DNA from: Marisa cornuarietis
Lineage: Eukaryota; Mollusca; Gastropoda; Architaenioglossa; Ampullariidae
Reading direction: 5' to 3'
Assembly: GCA_004794655.1 (NCBI GenBank)
Contig: SMMW01000635.1
Span: forward strand, 927,001 to 991,000
DNA: 64,000 bases
Of the stretch, positions 1-12,700 are shown piece after piece. The notes beneath the pieces are model-generated. The model saw only the letters and a program-made list of their open reading frames with translations. It was not told the DNA's origin and searched no databases. Position numbers and translations under genes: made by a program. Each line of letters opens with the position of its first letter. The stretch's first letter is position 1.

Positions 1-1524
1 ATAAAAGTAAGCAGTGACTTACACAGATTAATTTTAAAAAAAATTGTCGCTCGACAAAGATTTAAACCTTCTGATAAGGGATGAACAACGTGCATGAAAG
101 AAAATGATAACTAGCAAAGATTTTTTTAAAGTATGTCCTTCCCACGACAAGAGGTTGAGAGAAGGTTGAAGTAAAGTTCTCAGTTGAATCTCAAAATAAA
201 ATCGTGAACGCCTACCTGCGAAAGGTGAGCTGGAGAGAGGAAGGAAAAGAGAAGTTAATCGTCTCTCAAGGTGGTGGTGGTGGTGGTGTTGGTGGTGGTG
301 ATGGTAGAAGGTGACACCGTCCACAGATGTTGGGTGACACGTAAGCGCGACAAGTGTCTGAAGGCGTGGGTCACGAGCTGCCAGCACAGCAGGACGGGAG
401 GCAGTGAAGGGCCTGGACACGGCGCGTGCTGGCCTTATGTAGCCTGGCCACCGCACGCATCAAATATTCATCCCTCATTCATTTACCGCGGCCACCAAAG
501 CCCGACCAGCGTGCATTTCAATCCTCTCAACAAGGCAAGTCCCTCCCTCTTCTCTTTGTTTCGGCGTGGATGGTGGGAGGAGCAAGGCCTACGGAGACAC
601 CTTCCAGAATGTCGTAAGTAGGTGTTGGGGGAGGGTGGGGCGAGACCCTCGATTAACTCCCGCGCGCTGCTCGATCTTTCAGGTTGGGGGGGTGGATGGG
701 GTGGGTGGGGTGGGTTGGGGGGCGCAGGGACGGAGGTGGGGTGTAATCCTGGGAGAAACGAAAGAATGCAAATATGCACATTGATCAGCAAGCAGCAACG
801 CAAAAGTGGGATACCAGGAACATGAAGGTAGGACTTGGGGGGGGGGGGGCATCTCGTACTATTTACTCAAACCCTGTCGCGACTTTCTTGTTCTTCTGTG
901 TTTTCCCAACCCCACCCCCAGCTGCAAGTTCACTTTCATGCATAAAAACGCATGCATACCCAAGCCCGTAACTGTGGAGTATGTAGGTGTGCTGGTGAGT
1001 GGGTGGGTAATGTGCCTGAAGGTGAGTAGATGGAGAGGTGGATGTGTGAGTATGTGGGTGTTTGGATTCCGTACACCTCCTCATTACTCATCGTTCCTTT
1101 CTCTCCTGTTCTGTTTTTCCATGTGTTCATTGCCTCCCCTCCTGCTAACTCCAAACGCAGTGAATGTAAAATTTCTACGTAGAAATAATTCCCGTATATA
1201 CGAATACACAGACATACTGCACGCGTGATATCTCTTTTTCATACATGCACAAATAAAATACAAAGAAGTATAAAAGTTAGTTATACTCGTATTAAAATGT
1301 ATTTTCCTGACTCTATCAGGGTGACAATAAAAAATGTAATTAATAATCTTGTCACCAACTTGGAAAAAAATAATTTTGTCCATCCGGCTCCCCCCCCTCA
1401 GTCTTCTTTGTGTTCTTCCATCTCTCTCCTCTCCCATTTTTTTTCTTTCTCTACCCCCCCCCCTCTCTGATCTTTTATCGGTCTCTGTTTCTCCGATTTT
1501 TTCTTCCGTGCGTTCGTGTGTCTG

Positions 1525-1528
<4 letters not shown>
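1..1528. other. No gene seen
   Basis: GGT-rich and G-homopolymer tracts (271-305, 685-720, 837-850) produce short spurious frames. No exon with supporting splice sites and no known repeat were recognised. Confidence 0.5.

Positions 1529-1581
<53 letters not shown>
1529..1581 (+). repeat. (GT)n microsatellite with an adjoining (GA)n tract
   Basis: About 26 GT units are followed by a GA run to about 1600. Confidence 0.95.
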
Positions 1582-1587
<6 letters not shown>

Positions 1588-1621
1588 GAGAGAGAGAGAG
1601 CTCCTGTCTGTGTGTGCGTGA

Positions 1622-2381
1622 GCTCGTGTGTTTGTGAGAGAGAGAAAGAAAGAGCGATGAAATTAGAACTTTCTTAACGTTTAAAAAATGTGTGGAGTGC
1701 TAACAATGACGATCGATAAACGAGGCATTTCATCTTTCTTAACATCTGCTACAATATCGTAGTGATATATATATAAAAAAACTGGCGACAATCTCGCACC
1801 AACGATGTTTTTGTCCAATCTGCATAGCCTGAGAAGAAAACGACTTGTTCCTACTGCGGAATTTCGCCGGTCGTGAAAACGAAACCCTGGCCTAGCAGCT
1901 TGACCCATGAGTCAACTAATCTAGTTAAGTCAATCTAATTAGCGTCAGTGACGATGTAAATCAATAACCTCAAAATCAGGTTCCCGGATTGTGAATCTAG
2001 AAAACTCCGCTATAGTCCAACGAGGACAAACTGACAGCTGGAACAAATGAAGGCCTGGCCTGCAAAGAGCCCTGTATTTACACAACTCTTCCCCTTCCAT
2101 TACAGACTCGGTCCAAAGTCTTCCGCAAGCAGGTCTTTTCGAAAGTATTTGGATACCTGTCCCTGTCTTAGATGGAACTGTCAGTAGAACTGGGTAGCAG
2201 TTACCACACGCAAGCCACACGACAATATAATCCACCCCGGGATCCGACAAGTCAGGTGTGCTGTGCCGGCAAAATGGCAAGAAAATGCGGCATGACTGAA
2301 TGACAGCATTCATGGATATATAATTTTAACATAGAACCTTGGTCAGATATTTAAAACGAGTGATAGACTCATAAGTGATGG
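1622..2381. other. No gene seen
   Basis: Unique-looking intergenic sequence. A 122-codon minus frame (2313-1945) has no recognisable motif or gene-like context. Confidence 0.4.
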
Positions 2382-2384
2382 TGC

Positions 2385-2419
<35 letters not shown>

Positions 2420-2420
2420 C

Positions 2421-2492
<72 letters not shown>

Positions 2493-2494
2493 TC
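2382..2494 (+). repeat. (TTTC)n microsatellite
   Basis: About 110 bases of nearly pure TTTC units lie directly upstream of a SINE A core. The long predicted frames of Phe-Leu-Ser repeats here are products of this repeat, not genes. Confidence 0.95.
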
Positions 2495-2617
2495 AGTGAA
2501 GGTTGGCTGTTCTGGGTTCAGTTCTCGTCTCGGGCACGCTGTTCTTTCTCTGCATGTGGCATCTGTTTACAGGGCTGGCTGCCTTGCCGTGATATAGCCG
2601 TAGTTGCTGGCTCGGCG

Positions 2618-2618
<1 letters not shown>
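2495..2618 (+). repeat. SINE family A, 5'-truncated copy 1 of a tandem pair
   Basis: From AGTGAAGGTTGGCTGTTCTGG through the CTCGTCTCGGGCACGCTGTT core to the CTGGCTCGGCGT end. The tRNA head is missing. It ends in (CTTT)n, and the next copy starts at exactly the same internal base. Confidence 0.9.
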
Positions 2619-2705
<87 letters not shown>

Positions 2706-2707
2706 TC
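2619..2707 (+). repeat. (TTTC)n microsatellite between two SINE A copies
   Basis: About 90 bases of uninterrupted TTTC units separate the SINE copies. Together with the flanking SINE piece they form the second half of an approximately 215-base tandem duplication. Confidence 0.95.
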
Positions 2708-2872
2708 AGTGAAGGTTGGCTGTCCTGGGTTCAGTTCTCGTCTCGGGCACGCTGTTCTTTCTCTGCATGTGGCATCTGTTTACAAGGGCTGGCTGCCTTG
2801 CCGTGATATAGCCTTAGTTGCTGGCTCGGCGTAAAACACCAATTAAAAAAATTCTTTCTTTCTTTCTTTCTT
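2708..2872 (+). repeat. SINE family A copy 2 of the tandem pair, with tail
   Basis: Nearly identical to 2495-2618. It continues to the natural 3' end AAAACACCAATTAAAAAAA and a short (TTTC)n tail. The few differences between the copies suggest a recent duplication. Confidence 0.9.
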
Positions 2873-4666
2873 ATTTGAAGCTATAAGAATACATCAAGTG
2901 GTGTTTTATCAGCTTATATAGGAAGTTTCTACATTTCTTGCCATTCTGTCGGCGCTGTATCATCGCCACTATCGTTTTTTCAGCTATACCCTCCTCTTTT
3001 TCGACCCTTTGTTGTTTCGTTTATCGTGTTTCTGGAAATTTCCACAACCGAGTGTCTCTTCCTTCTTTTCACCACATCCGGGTATCTCATTGTGCACGAG
3101 CCCGCGCATCACTCCCGTCATGAATGCACCCTATTCTAACCCCCTGCAGACATGCAGGTCAAGTACCTTTACTGCTGAGCAATGTCGGCGCGTGCTACTT
3201 TGACAGACTTACTCGCAAACAAGGTCAATAATAAAGCCGCGGAAACCTCTTGTCCCGATGCTAAAGGCTATAAACCGACAAACATTCTTTTAAGAGACTT
3301 TTTAAGTCGTTTCCTAAAATATGAAAGAAGCGAAAAAAATCAGAGAAAGAAAAAAGAAAAACAAAACCCCGCAAGGGAACGACATTTCCGATTGTGGAAT
3401 GTTCTCGTAAAAACAAAGTCACCAATAGTTGGTCATCAGCACATGCTGAAGGGAGAGGGGGGGGTGAACATTAGTTGAAATACTCGGGTGTCCACAAGAA
3501 GGAAAAGCAAGTGCATTAAGCGTCCAAAACTTAGGTGCGTACACAACATGGAACTAACATTCAACCGCCAGCAGCAACCTCAGCAAAGAAATCACATCTT
3601 CAGGGGAAAGCGACTGGACATGACAAAGATTTCCATGACGACCTACATAGGCCAGAGTTCACATTCTTCAAAAGGATTACACAAAACATCAAAGTCTGTC
3701 AAAGCAGAATAAAAACGGACTACCAAGAGTGGCTGAGGGTTTTGGTGGTGATGGTGACTATAACGATTGCACAGGCGGTTGAGAGGATGAAGGTGGTAGT
3801 GGTGGGGGTGGCGGAAGGATGATAATGACGACGACGAGGATGATGATGATGAGAAGGAGGCGGAGAAATTCGGTATTTTTAGAATTCATCAGACAGAAGT
3901 TCGGGATGATGGCGTCTCATAGCAGCAAGGAGAGTTTGTAGGTAGACTCTGCATAATCCATCAGCCACGCCGTATTGTCCCGTCCTAAGAAGAAGATAAT
4001 TGCTTTCTGGCGGTCGTTTGTTGAAACCAATAATGGACCCATTTTGAATTTCCACTCACGCATGCGCATCGAGTGCGTAAACGTGATCTCCCCAGATGAA
4101 TGGAGGGATACGTTTTAGCCGGGTAGTCAGTGATTACAGAGTGCACATTTGCACGAATGAGTGAGTGAGAAAGAATGTGTTTATGTTTTTGTGTGTTTTT
4201 TTAATGCTTGTAATTATTCTCTGATCACAGTTAATTGAGTATATCATCATTAGTTTTTTTTCCCCATATCCGACTGGAAGAAAAAAAGTCCTATTCACGA
4301 TATCAACTATGTGAAAAAACTAATAGGAGTAAAAGGTTTCGATCTTTGTGCTTTAACAAATAGAAAGGGCAGACAGACGTAAAACGACAACATCTGTTAC
4401 CAGATCTCATTCTTCTTTTTTTAACCTTGTTACTCCCAAATGATTTGTTTATGCTCAACTGTTTGGGATAAAAAAAAATCCTGGGGTTTCTTTCTCCTTT
4501 CTGCTTGCATTTGCCTCCCTTTGCCACACAAGAAGCCAGTTTGTAAACTTGTACAGCTGCTACTTTCCTGATTCATGGATTTCAGGTGGAATGTGCACAC
4601 GTCACGATGGCATTGAAAACTTCGAGTGTTAATGTAGAAAAAGAGTTTAAACTCACGATTCTTCAA
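2873..4666. other. No gene seen
   Basis: Mixed-composition sequence with GGT/GAT-rich microsatellite-like runs near 3740-3860. Short frames are not supported. Confidence 0.45.
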
Positions 4667-4820
4667 TAGTTAGCTATTTAGAGACGGAAACTCTTCATAG
4701 TATATGCCATTTAGAGATAGAAACTCTTGAATAGTATGCCATTTAGAGATAGAAACTCTTGAATAGTATGCCATTTAGAGATAGAAACTCTTGAATAGTA
4801 TGCCATTTAGAGAAAAAAAC
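4667..4820 (+). repeat. 32-bp minisatellite, about five units
   Basis: Unit around TATGCCATTTAGAGATAGAA plus ACTCTTGAATAG. The three central units are nearly identical and the outer ones diverged. It lies just upstream of an unrelated 49-bp minisatellite. Confidence 0.9.
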
Positions 4821-5024
4821 TGTAAAATGTACGGGCGTGCATGTGCATTCCGTCAAATTCTAGATTCGTGTTTGGTAACACATAAGAATAACAGTAAACT
4901 TAATAACTCCTTTTTTCAGAAGGGACTTTAGGAGCTAACAGCGGTAGGTTCGGAGTTCAACAAACGTGGGGTGGCATATGCTAGAAACGCAATTAAAGCA
5001 GAATAAGAATGTCATCAATATTGC

Positions 5025-5325
5025 AGATGTATATGAGAACTTTCTAACTTCTAGACAACCAAAGGTGTGATGTACCTGATGTATATGAGAAACTAACTTC
5101 TAGACCACAAAAGGTATGATGTACCTGATGTATATGAGAAACTAATTTCTAGACCACCAAAGGAGTGATGTATCTGATGTATATGAGAAACTAACTTCTA
5201 GACCACAAAAGGTATGATGTACCTGATGTACATGAGAAACTAACTTCTAGACCACGAAAGGTGTGATGTACCTGATGTATATGAGAACTTACTAACGTTT
5301 AGACCACCAAACGTGTGATGAACCT
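5025..5325 (+). repeat. 49-bp minisatellite, six units
   Basis: Unit around GATGTATATGAGAAACTAAC, TTCTAGACCACAAAAGG and GTGATGTACCT. The first and last units carry a small insertion (GAACTT...) that the middle ones lack. There is no coding frame through the array. Confidence 0.92.
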
Positions 5326-8033
5326 GATGTGAAGAAATGAATCAAAGTATCTTGTTGTGCTCATTATGACGATCTCTTTACTACACCACCGGCAAGGCAG
5401 ATGACTTTCTTAAAGTCTGGCTTACACCCAAAAGTCACGTTCCTTAAGGATAGACAAATATATATATGTACAGCCATGCAAGCAGACAGGAAGATGACCT
5501 ACAAGACTAGAATGACAGAGAGAAAGATCGATAAACAGATTAAATTGCATTTTAAACATAAATCACGTGTTTTAGTTATTAAGGCAGACAAGAACATATA
5601 AGCGTAGAATAATACATTGAAAAAATTAATGCAGTCGATCTTAAGGATGTCTTACAGATACACGTATCAACAGGACATGCAGCCTGAAATGAAAGAAAAA
5701 CTGAGTCACTGGAGGCTTCTCTGTCAATGACAGTCCAGATATTTTTCGAGTGCATTAAAAGTGACCAGTCATAAGGAACAGGCTGCTTCAAATCATTCCA
5801 GACCCTTCCTGTTGTTTTTATGGATTCATTTGTTAGATACACTTATGTCACGTGTTGTGATTAATGTCCAAGAACAAGAAATAGAGGAAGGGAGAAGGAG
5901 GCAATTACAGAAAGAGAGGAAACAGACAGCTGAGTTTCTGAACTCAGACAATGACAATTTATGTACGCATTAAAATGTTGTGTACGCAAAGTAACATTAA
6001 ACGTTGGACACTCATCTTTCATACCTACACTGGAAGAGGTTTCACCTTTGTCGACCAAAAGAACGACTCCTGACTTACGATGCTTTAGAGGTAGTATCTC
6101 GAGAGAGGAGTTAGTGTAATGTTCCATTAATGCCGAAGGCCACAAAAGATAGATGGGAAAAGAGGAGCAAACCGCTTAGATAAAGGCCACAATTATTACT
6201 GAAGTATATACACAATAATGACCTCTTTTATAGACGGGAATAGCTCTGGAATATGGAAGCGAAGATGGATGCAAAAGAGACTGCACCGTGCAGATTGCTG
6301 ATCGAGAGGACTTGAAAGCGAGGATGCTCCCCCTTCACGTCTTACATCAGTTCCGGTGATCACCAACGGTGGTGACGTGGGCGTACGTTTAAAATTAGGT
6401 CCCAGTCTTTGCTGTGTTTGGGCCCATTTTGCATTGCAGTGAGAACACCAGCGCCTGCAGCAGCATGCGCATAGAAACATGCACGCGCAAGCTCTTACTC
6501 ATTTTCCTGGCAGAAAACCCAGGAGCTTTAGTACACAGCGCGTTGAACTCGCCTCTGTAACATTACTACTACAGAGTTATTACAATTCTGCTGAGAAACA
6601 TTGGCGCTGAAAGCCTTTGTTATCAACTTCATCGGGCATTGTACTCCGACTGACACCAGCCTTTCAGTTATGACAATGCGGAAGGCGTCAGCCATGACTT
6701 TTGCTGAGCAAAAGGTTGGCGGCTGTAGTGATGACATCTGTGCTCTTGCTTGGACCTAGTTCACCGACTGCACTGTCCAAAACGATGGGGTAAGGACATC
6801 CGGTACCCGTTTAATTACGTCACTGTCAAAGGTGATAGTGACTCTCTGGTTCATCTGGCTGTGAAAGATAGCAGACACTCTGTCAAAGATGACAATGATG
6901 TTTCCCCTTTTTCTAGCTGTGAAAATGGCAATAACTTTTATGTTTTCGCGGTTTTTCGTTGGAGAAACGCTCAATTTTGAAAACAAATACCTACGACAGA
7001 TCAAGAAAACAAAATTCATTCATCATTAACAGTTTAATAAAATACGAAAATGTGGTGGTAGGTTATTCCAAATACTGAGACCACGGACGTGTGTAGGTGG
7101 ATTGCTGTCTGTCTGCCGAGACCAACACTGAGCCTCTTGCGAAGTTCTCCGCTGTTAGTCTCGGCGAGCCTTAACAATGAATGTGAATAAACCGGAAGCT
7201 TCTTATACACCAGCCTCGTTCTAGTAGTTCAACAGAAACGTGACTAAACCGGAACCTTTTTGTAACCAGCCTCGTTCAATGACTTCACTGAAAAAAAATC
7301 GTCTGCAAGCAGTCCAGTAATACAAGTCTGTGCTGAGACAGTATCGCTTTACGAGTTCTAATATGGCGGCTTGTCGACGTCAGGCAGAGCCAGCCAGGGT
7401 CTATCCGTTAGTTTCAGATCAGTGGTCGTCGCTCGGCTTACACAGCCGACCGCCTTCGCTCATTTCACAATCCCAAGACTGCTTTGGAGTCGGCGGACTG
7501 ACGAGTGACTCACGCAACCCAATGACTTTATCAATAATTTGATCGTCGCCACCATCAGCACACCGATGGATTTTATTTTTCTTTGGATTTTTCGTTCTGG
7601 GAACATTAGTTTTCTGACAGCTAAGCAAATAAATATAAAATTAAAATTAATATTCGTATTCAAGTGCCGGCAACTGTTTTATTCTAAAAGCACAATGATT
7701 ACAGTTTTGGAGCAAATTGATCCGAGAAGTGAGTACACTGTCTACCGCTTATACGCATGCAGTCCTGAGAATTGTTGGCTGTGAGTGGTGGAAGATATTC
7801 TCCAGGTACGACAACGAAACACAAAAGGATCACAATTATAGATGAAATGTGTTCAATAAATTTAAATTTATTAATAATTGTTCCCATAGCACGAGCGTAA
7901 TGCCCAAAGAGTAATCAGATTCTTTCAAACCTTACCTCCCAACAGCTATTAAGATTTGTTTTCTTTGTTTATTTTATTAATAATTTCTTTACAACTAATT
8001 CCTTGTTAGTCTGCAACACTCCTGATATTCAGC
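5326..8033. other. No gene seen
   Basis: AT-rich with several frames of 70-94 codons on both strands. None has motifs, a good start context plus splice sites, or similarity I know. The small duplication at 7188 is listed separately. Confidence 0.45.
7188..7310 (+). repeat. Imperfect tandem duplication, about 60 bp
   Basis: TAAACCGGAAGCTTCTTATA, CACCAGCCTCGTTC recurs as TAAACCGGAACCTTTTTGTAACCAGCCTCGTTC. Two units only; no function suggested. Confidence 0.6.
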
Positions 8034-8122
8034 TCTTCTCTGCATGTGGCACTTTTTTGCAAGTCCATCTACTTTACTGTGATAAAGCCTTTGTTACTGG
8101 GTCGGCATATAACACCAGTGTC
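8034..8122 (+). repeat. SINE family A, partial diverged copy
   Basis: TTCTCTGCATGTGGCA, a GCAAGTCCATCTACTTTACTG block, then TGATAAAGCCTTTGTTACTGG and GTCGGCATATAACACCAG follow the 3' half of the SINE A consensus with scattered substitutions. Confidence 0.75.
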
Positions 8123-8137
8123 CCCTCTCTCCCCTAC

Positions 8138-8205
8138 ACACACACGCACGCATGCACACACGCGCGCGCGCGCACACGCACCCCTCCCCCACACACACAC
8201 GCACT
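8138..8205 (+). repeat. (CA)n/(CG)n compound microsatellite
   Basis: Alternating purine-pyrimidine CACACG/CGCGCG tract directly after a partial SINE A. Such a tract can adopt Z-DNA. Confidence 0.85.
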
Positions 8206-10663
8206 CTCTCACTATGCAGCTGAATGATACATGTCTTCATGGCGTTAATTATTGAGTGATATAACTAAAATATTAAACAGATATCATAGCTATTTAAATA
8301 AAGATTTCATAAGTGACTCACTTGTTTCTTTTGCTGACTCCCAAGCATTTTCATAAAAATACCGTAGAGCTCTCTCAGGTTACTTCGATCTTAAGATTTT
8401 TATAGATAAATGAGAGCAAAAGTTTAAAAAATTGAAATTAAATATAACACGGTTTTTGAACTACATTTTAAAGACAGCTTTTATTTCAAGGAACCTTGTT
8501 TAGTTCTTATCTCGGATGTTAAATTCTCGAGTTTCCTTACTTGTGAAAATCACGCAGCCATTGGAGTTGGGAAGTGTGGGGAGTTGTCACCCCCCCCCCC
8601 GTTGCTTCAAATTGTAGAATTGATGCCCCCCCACACCCTCTGTAGACGCTGTTTTCCTTGTAGATGCCTCAGCTGAATATCTAAATCGAGTTGCCCGGAT
8701 GATTCCGCCTTCGCACATCTGAGAGGCTGGTTCCAATCAACCTGAAAGCTGGCGGCCCGCACGCTGTCCTTCACTCGTATGGAGCCAGTCGCCTCACGAT
8801 CGCGGGCTCCTCCCCTCGAGGTTTCACGTCTGCACCTGTTGACGCATCAAAGAACATTTGTTACCGGCACTCGACCACCAGGTGCCCCATTGTATGAAGT
8901 CAGCCACACTGCCATCGACATCCGGTCGGCGCCATCTTGGCCTCTTTGCACCATGAAGTCTGCACTCGATTTTCTGCATGCTTTATTTTTCTTTGATAGT
9001 AGACGTTTTGTAAGTGGAGGCTGAAAGTTCACTAACGTTTGATATATATATATATAATTTTTTTCTTTTGAAATATAAGTTCAAACTTTGAGTGTACTGT
9101 CGATCTGCACTTAGTTTTAAAAGAAGGATTGAATAAATGGAGGAGATTTTCATACCTAACTAGGAAACATTAACTGTAGGCAACAGTTTCAAATCTGGAT
9201 TATTCTCGTTTATGAATGCGAGTTAACCGAAAGTAAAATAGGTAGTTTAAGTTAATTAACCATCTAATGAGCACTTTATTTCTTCAATAATGTTAGTAAG
9301 CACATTTGAACATTCTATATTTCACCTAATTGGACCAGTCAAACAAATGCTGCAATTACTTGCAATCGCTAACAAGACACTGCCGAACCTCTTTTTTTTT
9401 TGAAAACTTTAATCATTTTGAAGCACTGTTGGAAAGAAATCTCTATGCCTGGCAATGCAGGCCATGGCCACTGTATCTGATCGTAAATATAGTTTGAACT
9501 TTCTGATGTAAGGCGAGAAGGTGTATCAGAGATAATATGATGGACAAAGGGCACCATATCCTCACAAAGCGTTGCTCTTTTGTCCAGCACCATTTCCCTC
9601 CTCCCAACCTCCAAGAATAAAAAAACTTTCGAGATTTATAAACTTGTTTCTTCGGAGAAAAGATAAATGTGACGAGACATTCCATTCTTCGCGAGTGCAA
9701 AGGCGCCATTACGCACATTAATTAAACTTTGGACACCATTTTGAACTGCTATGGCATCACATAACCACCGCTGCCACACATTCAGAATTTATCGCCTGAC
9801 AGAAGAAGAACAAATGGACTGTCACCTGTACTTTGATAGGAATCGGGAGAATATCAGTTACAGATTATTCATCGCAAGACGAGTGATTGTTCTAGGCGCA
9901 TGAAAGTTAGAACACAAAGTAAAAGAGTGACTTCAACTTTGAATTATTCCTTTCGACGAGGAAAAGAAACTCCAGTTTCGCTAAATTTGAGAGATTTGAC
10001 ACAGTGTTGTTGAAAGGCAAAAGCTACTTCCATCAGAGATAGTGGTTCAGGCAGTCAGTTCTGATCTGTACTACTTTACGTGTGATGGTCAACCTGAACA
10101 GGTTGATGAGAGTGCTGACAAGGCTAACCAGACAAGCCATTGTTGAGCGGCAGTATACAGGCCCAGACAGGGAATGAGGTATAGCTGATGATACAGCACG
10201 TGACATGATAGGTCACGTGGCTGACAGCAATTCGAGACTGTTGTTAAGAAACAAAAAAAGGAAAAGCAATGAAACTTTAGCTTTTGATCGTTGTTCTTCC
10301 AACCAAAACCACCTTTGCTGACTTTCAACTAGAGAAAATCTATGATCTGCCCATTGGCCTGGTTCTTCACGTTTTTCATAATAAATATCAAGGATGATAA
10401 CTTTGACATTTCCTTGTTGGACCTTGACATACAAATGCTGCACAAAGTATACAGCAGCTGCAGATTTTGGGAATCCCGCACGACTTCTTCCCTCATCTTC
10501 TGACACCGAGCTTCTGCGAGTGCCACTAAGACAAAGACTATGGACAGAGGTCTTTCTCCTACCAAGCCCTCATCATCTTTGGACGGATTACCCGTCAGCC
10601 AACCTTCCTCTGATTCTTTTACCACCTTTAAGTCTAAATGGGTGCATGGTTGTTGATGATTTA
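8206..10663. other. No gene seen
   Basis: AT-rich intergenic sequence with a more GC-rich patch at 8640-9000. Minus frames near 10089-10625 lack recognisable domains. Confidence 0.45.
10197..10219. promoter_or_regulatory. Inverted pair of CACGTG E-boxes
   Basis: CACGTGAC, seven bases, GTCACGTG: a perfect palindromic arrangement of two E-boxes of the Myc/USF/TFEB type. No gene is visible nearby, so use is unknown. Confidence 0.35.
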
Positions 10664-10782
10664 GTCTGTGTATGATTTAAGGAAAGCGCTCTGAGCAAAT
10701 CTTTTGAAATGCTTTATATAAATCGTCATGATGATAATGATGATGATGATGATGATTATTATTATTATTATTATTATTTCGA
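10664..10782 (+). mobile_element. CR1/L2-like LINE 3' end with (ATG/ATT)n tail
   Basis: GAAAGCGCTCTGAGCAAATC, then GAAATGCTTTATATAAAT, then a run of ATG and ATT triplets. This is the same tail plan as at 59105-59205 (GCGCT ... GCTATACAAAT, ATT triplets), from a divergent or different LINE of the clade. No coding sequence was recognised upstream. Confidence 0.55.
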
Positions 10783-11574
10783 CCATGTAAATGTATTATG
10801 TTCACGCTTTAAAAAGCTATGACATCTTCTGCTTAAACTAAGCCAGAACAGTACCAGTGTAGTTTTTGTTCACTGTCGTCGCTATATGTGACAAATGTGT
10901 TAAATTATCTTTTCATTACTTCTGAAAAGTGTTACTTGTAATTCTCAAAAAGATATTCTACACGTGCTTAAATTCACATTTAATGTGCGTTTGAAGCAAT
11001 CTCTTTTGTTTTTAAAATAATCTCCTTTCTGCTTTTGAAGTAGCATTTTGTTTTGAGGAGCTATGGGTTTTCAAGGACAGTTTGCTTCTTTTCCACATTT
11101 ATTTCTGTTTTTCTTTCGTAGGAGGCAGTGTTTGTCTTCCAGCGCAAGTCATCAATTTTGTTACACTTCCTTTACGTAAGACCACAAAAATATTTGTTGG
11201 CTTTGGTTTGCGGATGAAAACTTCGCCCACAAGCTACTTGTAGCAGTCTATCAATGATTTCTTTTGTGCATAACCTTTAGAATGTATGTATTACCATCCT
11301 GAATAATATGCAGCATTGATCGGGTTCATTTCTGGGGGTTTTTCTGGGGGTTTTGCGTTTGTTTCCGACTTTAATTAGTGAAAAAGTATTTCATGCGAAA
11401 TTTGTTCTACCGCATTGTCTCTTGAATATAAAATGTATTACATTGTTTGAAATACTTGGAATTTCAACAACTTCATTAACTAAACTTAGCTAATGCATCT
11501 TTTAAAATTAGTCATCGAAATTGAATACTGGCCTTCATGCTACCTTAGTTCACTAAAGTTTATCTTTTATTTTA

Positions 11575-11840
11575 GGGGCCAGTTGCACAACACGTTTCTA
11601 AACCTTAAAACTGTTCTAAAGAAGCAAAATCTCTTCTTAGTCATTTTGATGCATTGCAGAAAAACATACAAAAAATTGTACTGACAAGACGGGAAGTCAG
11701 ACTTCAGACAACTTTATCTTACTTAAAGCAGTTTTAGTTTTGAAAATTCTAAAATTGTGGTGTGCACTTTAAACTATTTATCTAAAAAGAGTTAAGGCCT
11801 AAAAGTGTTTAAAATTATAAATATGTTGTGCAACTGGCCC
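11575..11840. mobile_element. 266-bp MITE, copy 1
   Basis: The ends are inverted repeats (GGGGCCAGTTGCACAACA, and its inverse at the right end). It is about 90% identical along its whole length to 22357-22623, including the unusual block AAGCAAAATCTCTTCTTAG. There is no coding capacity. The superfamily is uncertain because no clear target duplication is visible. Confidence 0.85.
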
Positions 11841-12420
11841 AAGGACCTTTATATTATTCAAATTGACTTCTCTCGATTGTACAGCCAGTGTCGAGTGTTA
11901 CTACACTAAATCTACTGCTCAGTTCACATTAAGGTATTTAAGATCTCGTGGCAGAGAAGATACGAAAAAACGGAGGGAGTTAGCTGTGGAATAAAGGTGT
12001 CTTATTGGAATGATTTAATAGGAAACCCAGACGTGGGGAAACTGAACGCTGTTAGCATCTGGTAAAAATGATGAAAGTTGGGTATCAGCACTATGACTTG
12101 CAGCAGGAAGCTCATAAACGAAAGTGTTAAAAACACCCGATAAGTCCTGAATATAAGGCTTTTAGTAATTCGCATTTAAATACAAGGTGAGATCTGAATA
12201 GGATCAACCCTTCTGCAAAATAAGTCAACAAAAAAGGAGGTTATTCAGTTTCGCAAACCAGAAAGTAATGGTAAATTTAAAAAATCCCGAAAACTAGGGT
12301 TGCATTTTGTATAGTTTACACTTTATAATATAAATTCTACATGCTAAGAATGTGTGTCCGTGAATGCGTTCTCTGATTAAAGCACTAGTGGGGTCCAAAA
12401 TTCTTTTATTGCCTGGGCTA

Positions 12421-12700
12421 AGCTCAGTTCAAGATACTGTTTTTCAAATCTGGTTTAATACACCTCTTTCGTTCTCTAGATACAAGGCTACAAGCATACC
12501 CATGCTCAGAAAAATGTTAAAGCATGCACATAGGTCTAATTAAGTTATGGTCGCAGTTACGACTCGCCGTGATATAGCTTAGTTGCTAAAACACAAACAA
12601 ATAAATAAACTCTCATTGAAGCGTCTCAATGTACAATCCTGATTTCTTTGTTGTTGACCTCATTCTGTGCGTGGTGATGTTTGTATCCTAGTAGGGCTTT
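12421..12700. mobile_element. Degenerate relative of the 16418 MITE, with a SINE A scrap inside
   Basis: CAGTTCAAGATACTGTTTTTC, then CTCTTTCGTTCTCTAGATACA, matches the left arm of the 16418 element. TGTACAATCCTGATTTC through GTGATGTTTGTATCCT matches its middle (16599-16655). Between them, 12566-12590 (CTCGCCGTGATATAGCTTAGTTGC) is a piece of SINE A. The right inverted repeat is lost. Confidence 0.5.

Noticed and set aside
2375..2834. Long frames of repeated Phe-Leu-Ser
   Set aside because: Translation of (TTTC)n microsatellites and SINE sequence; no gene context.
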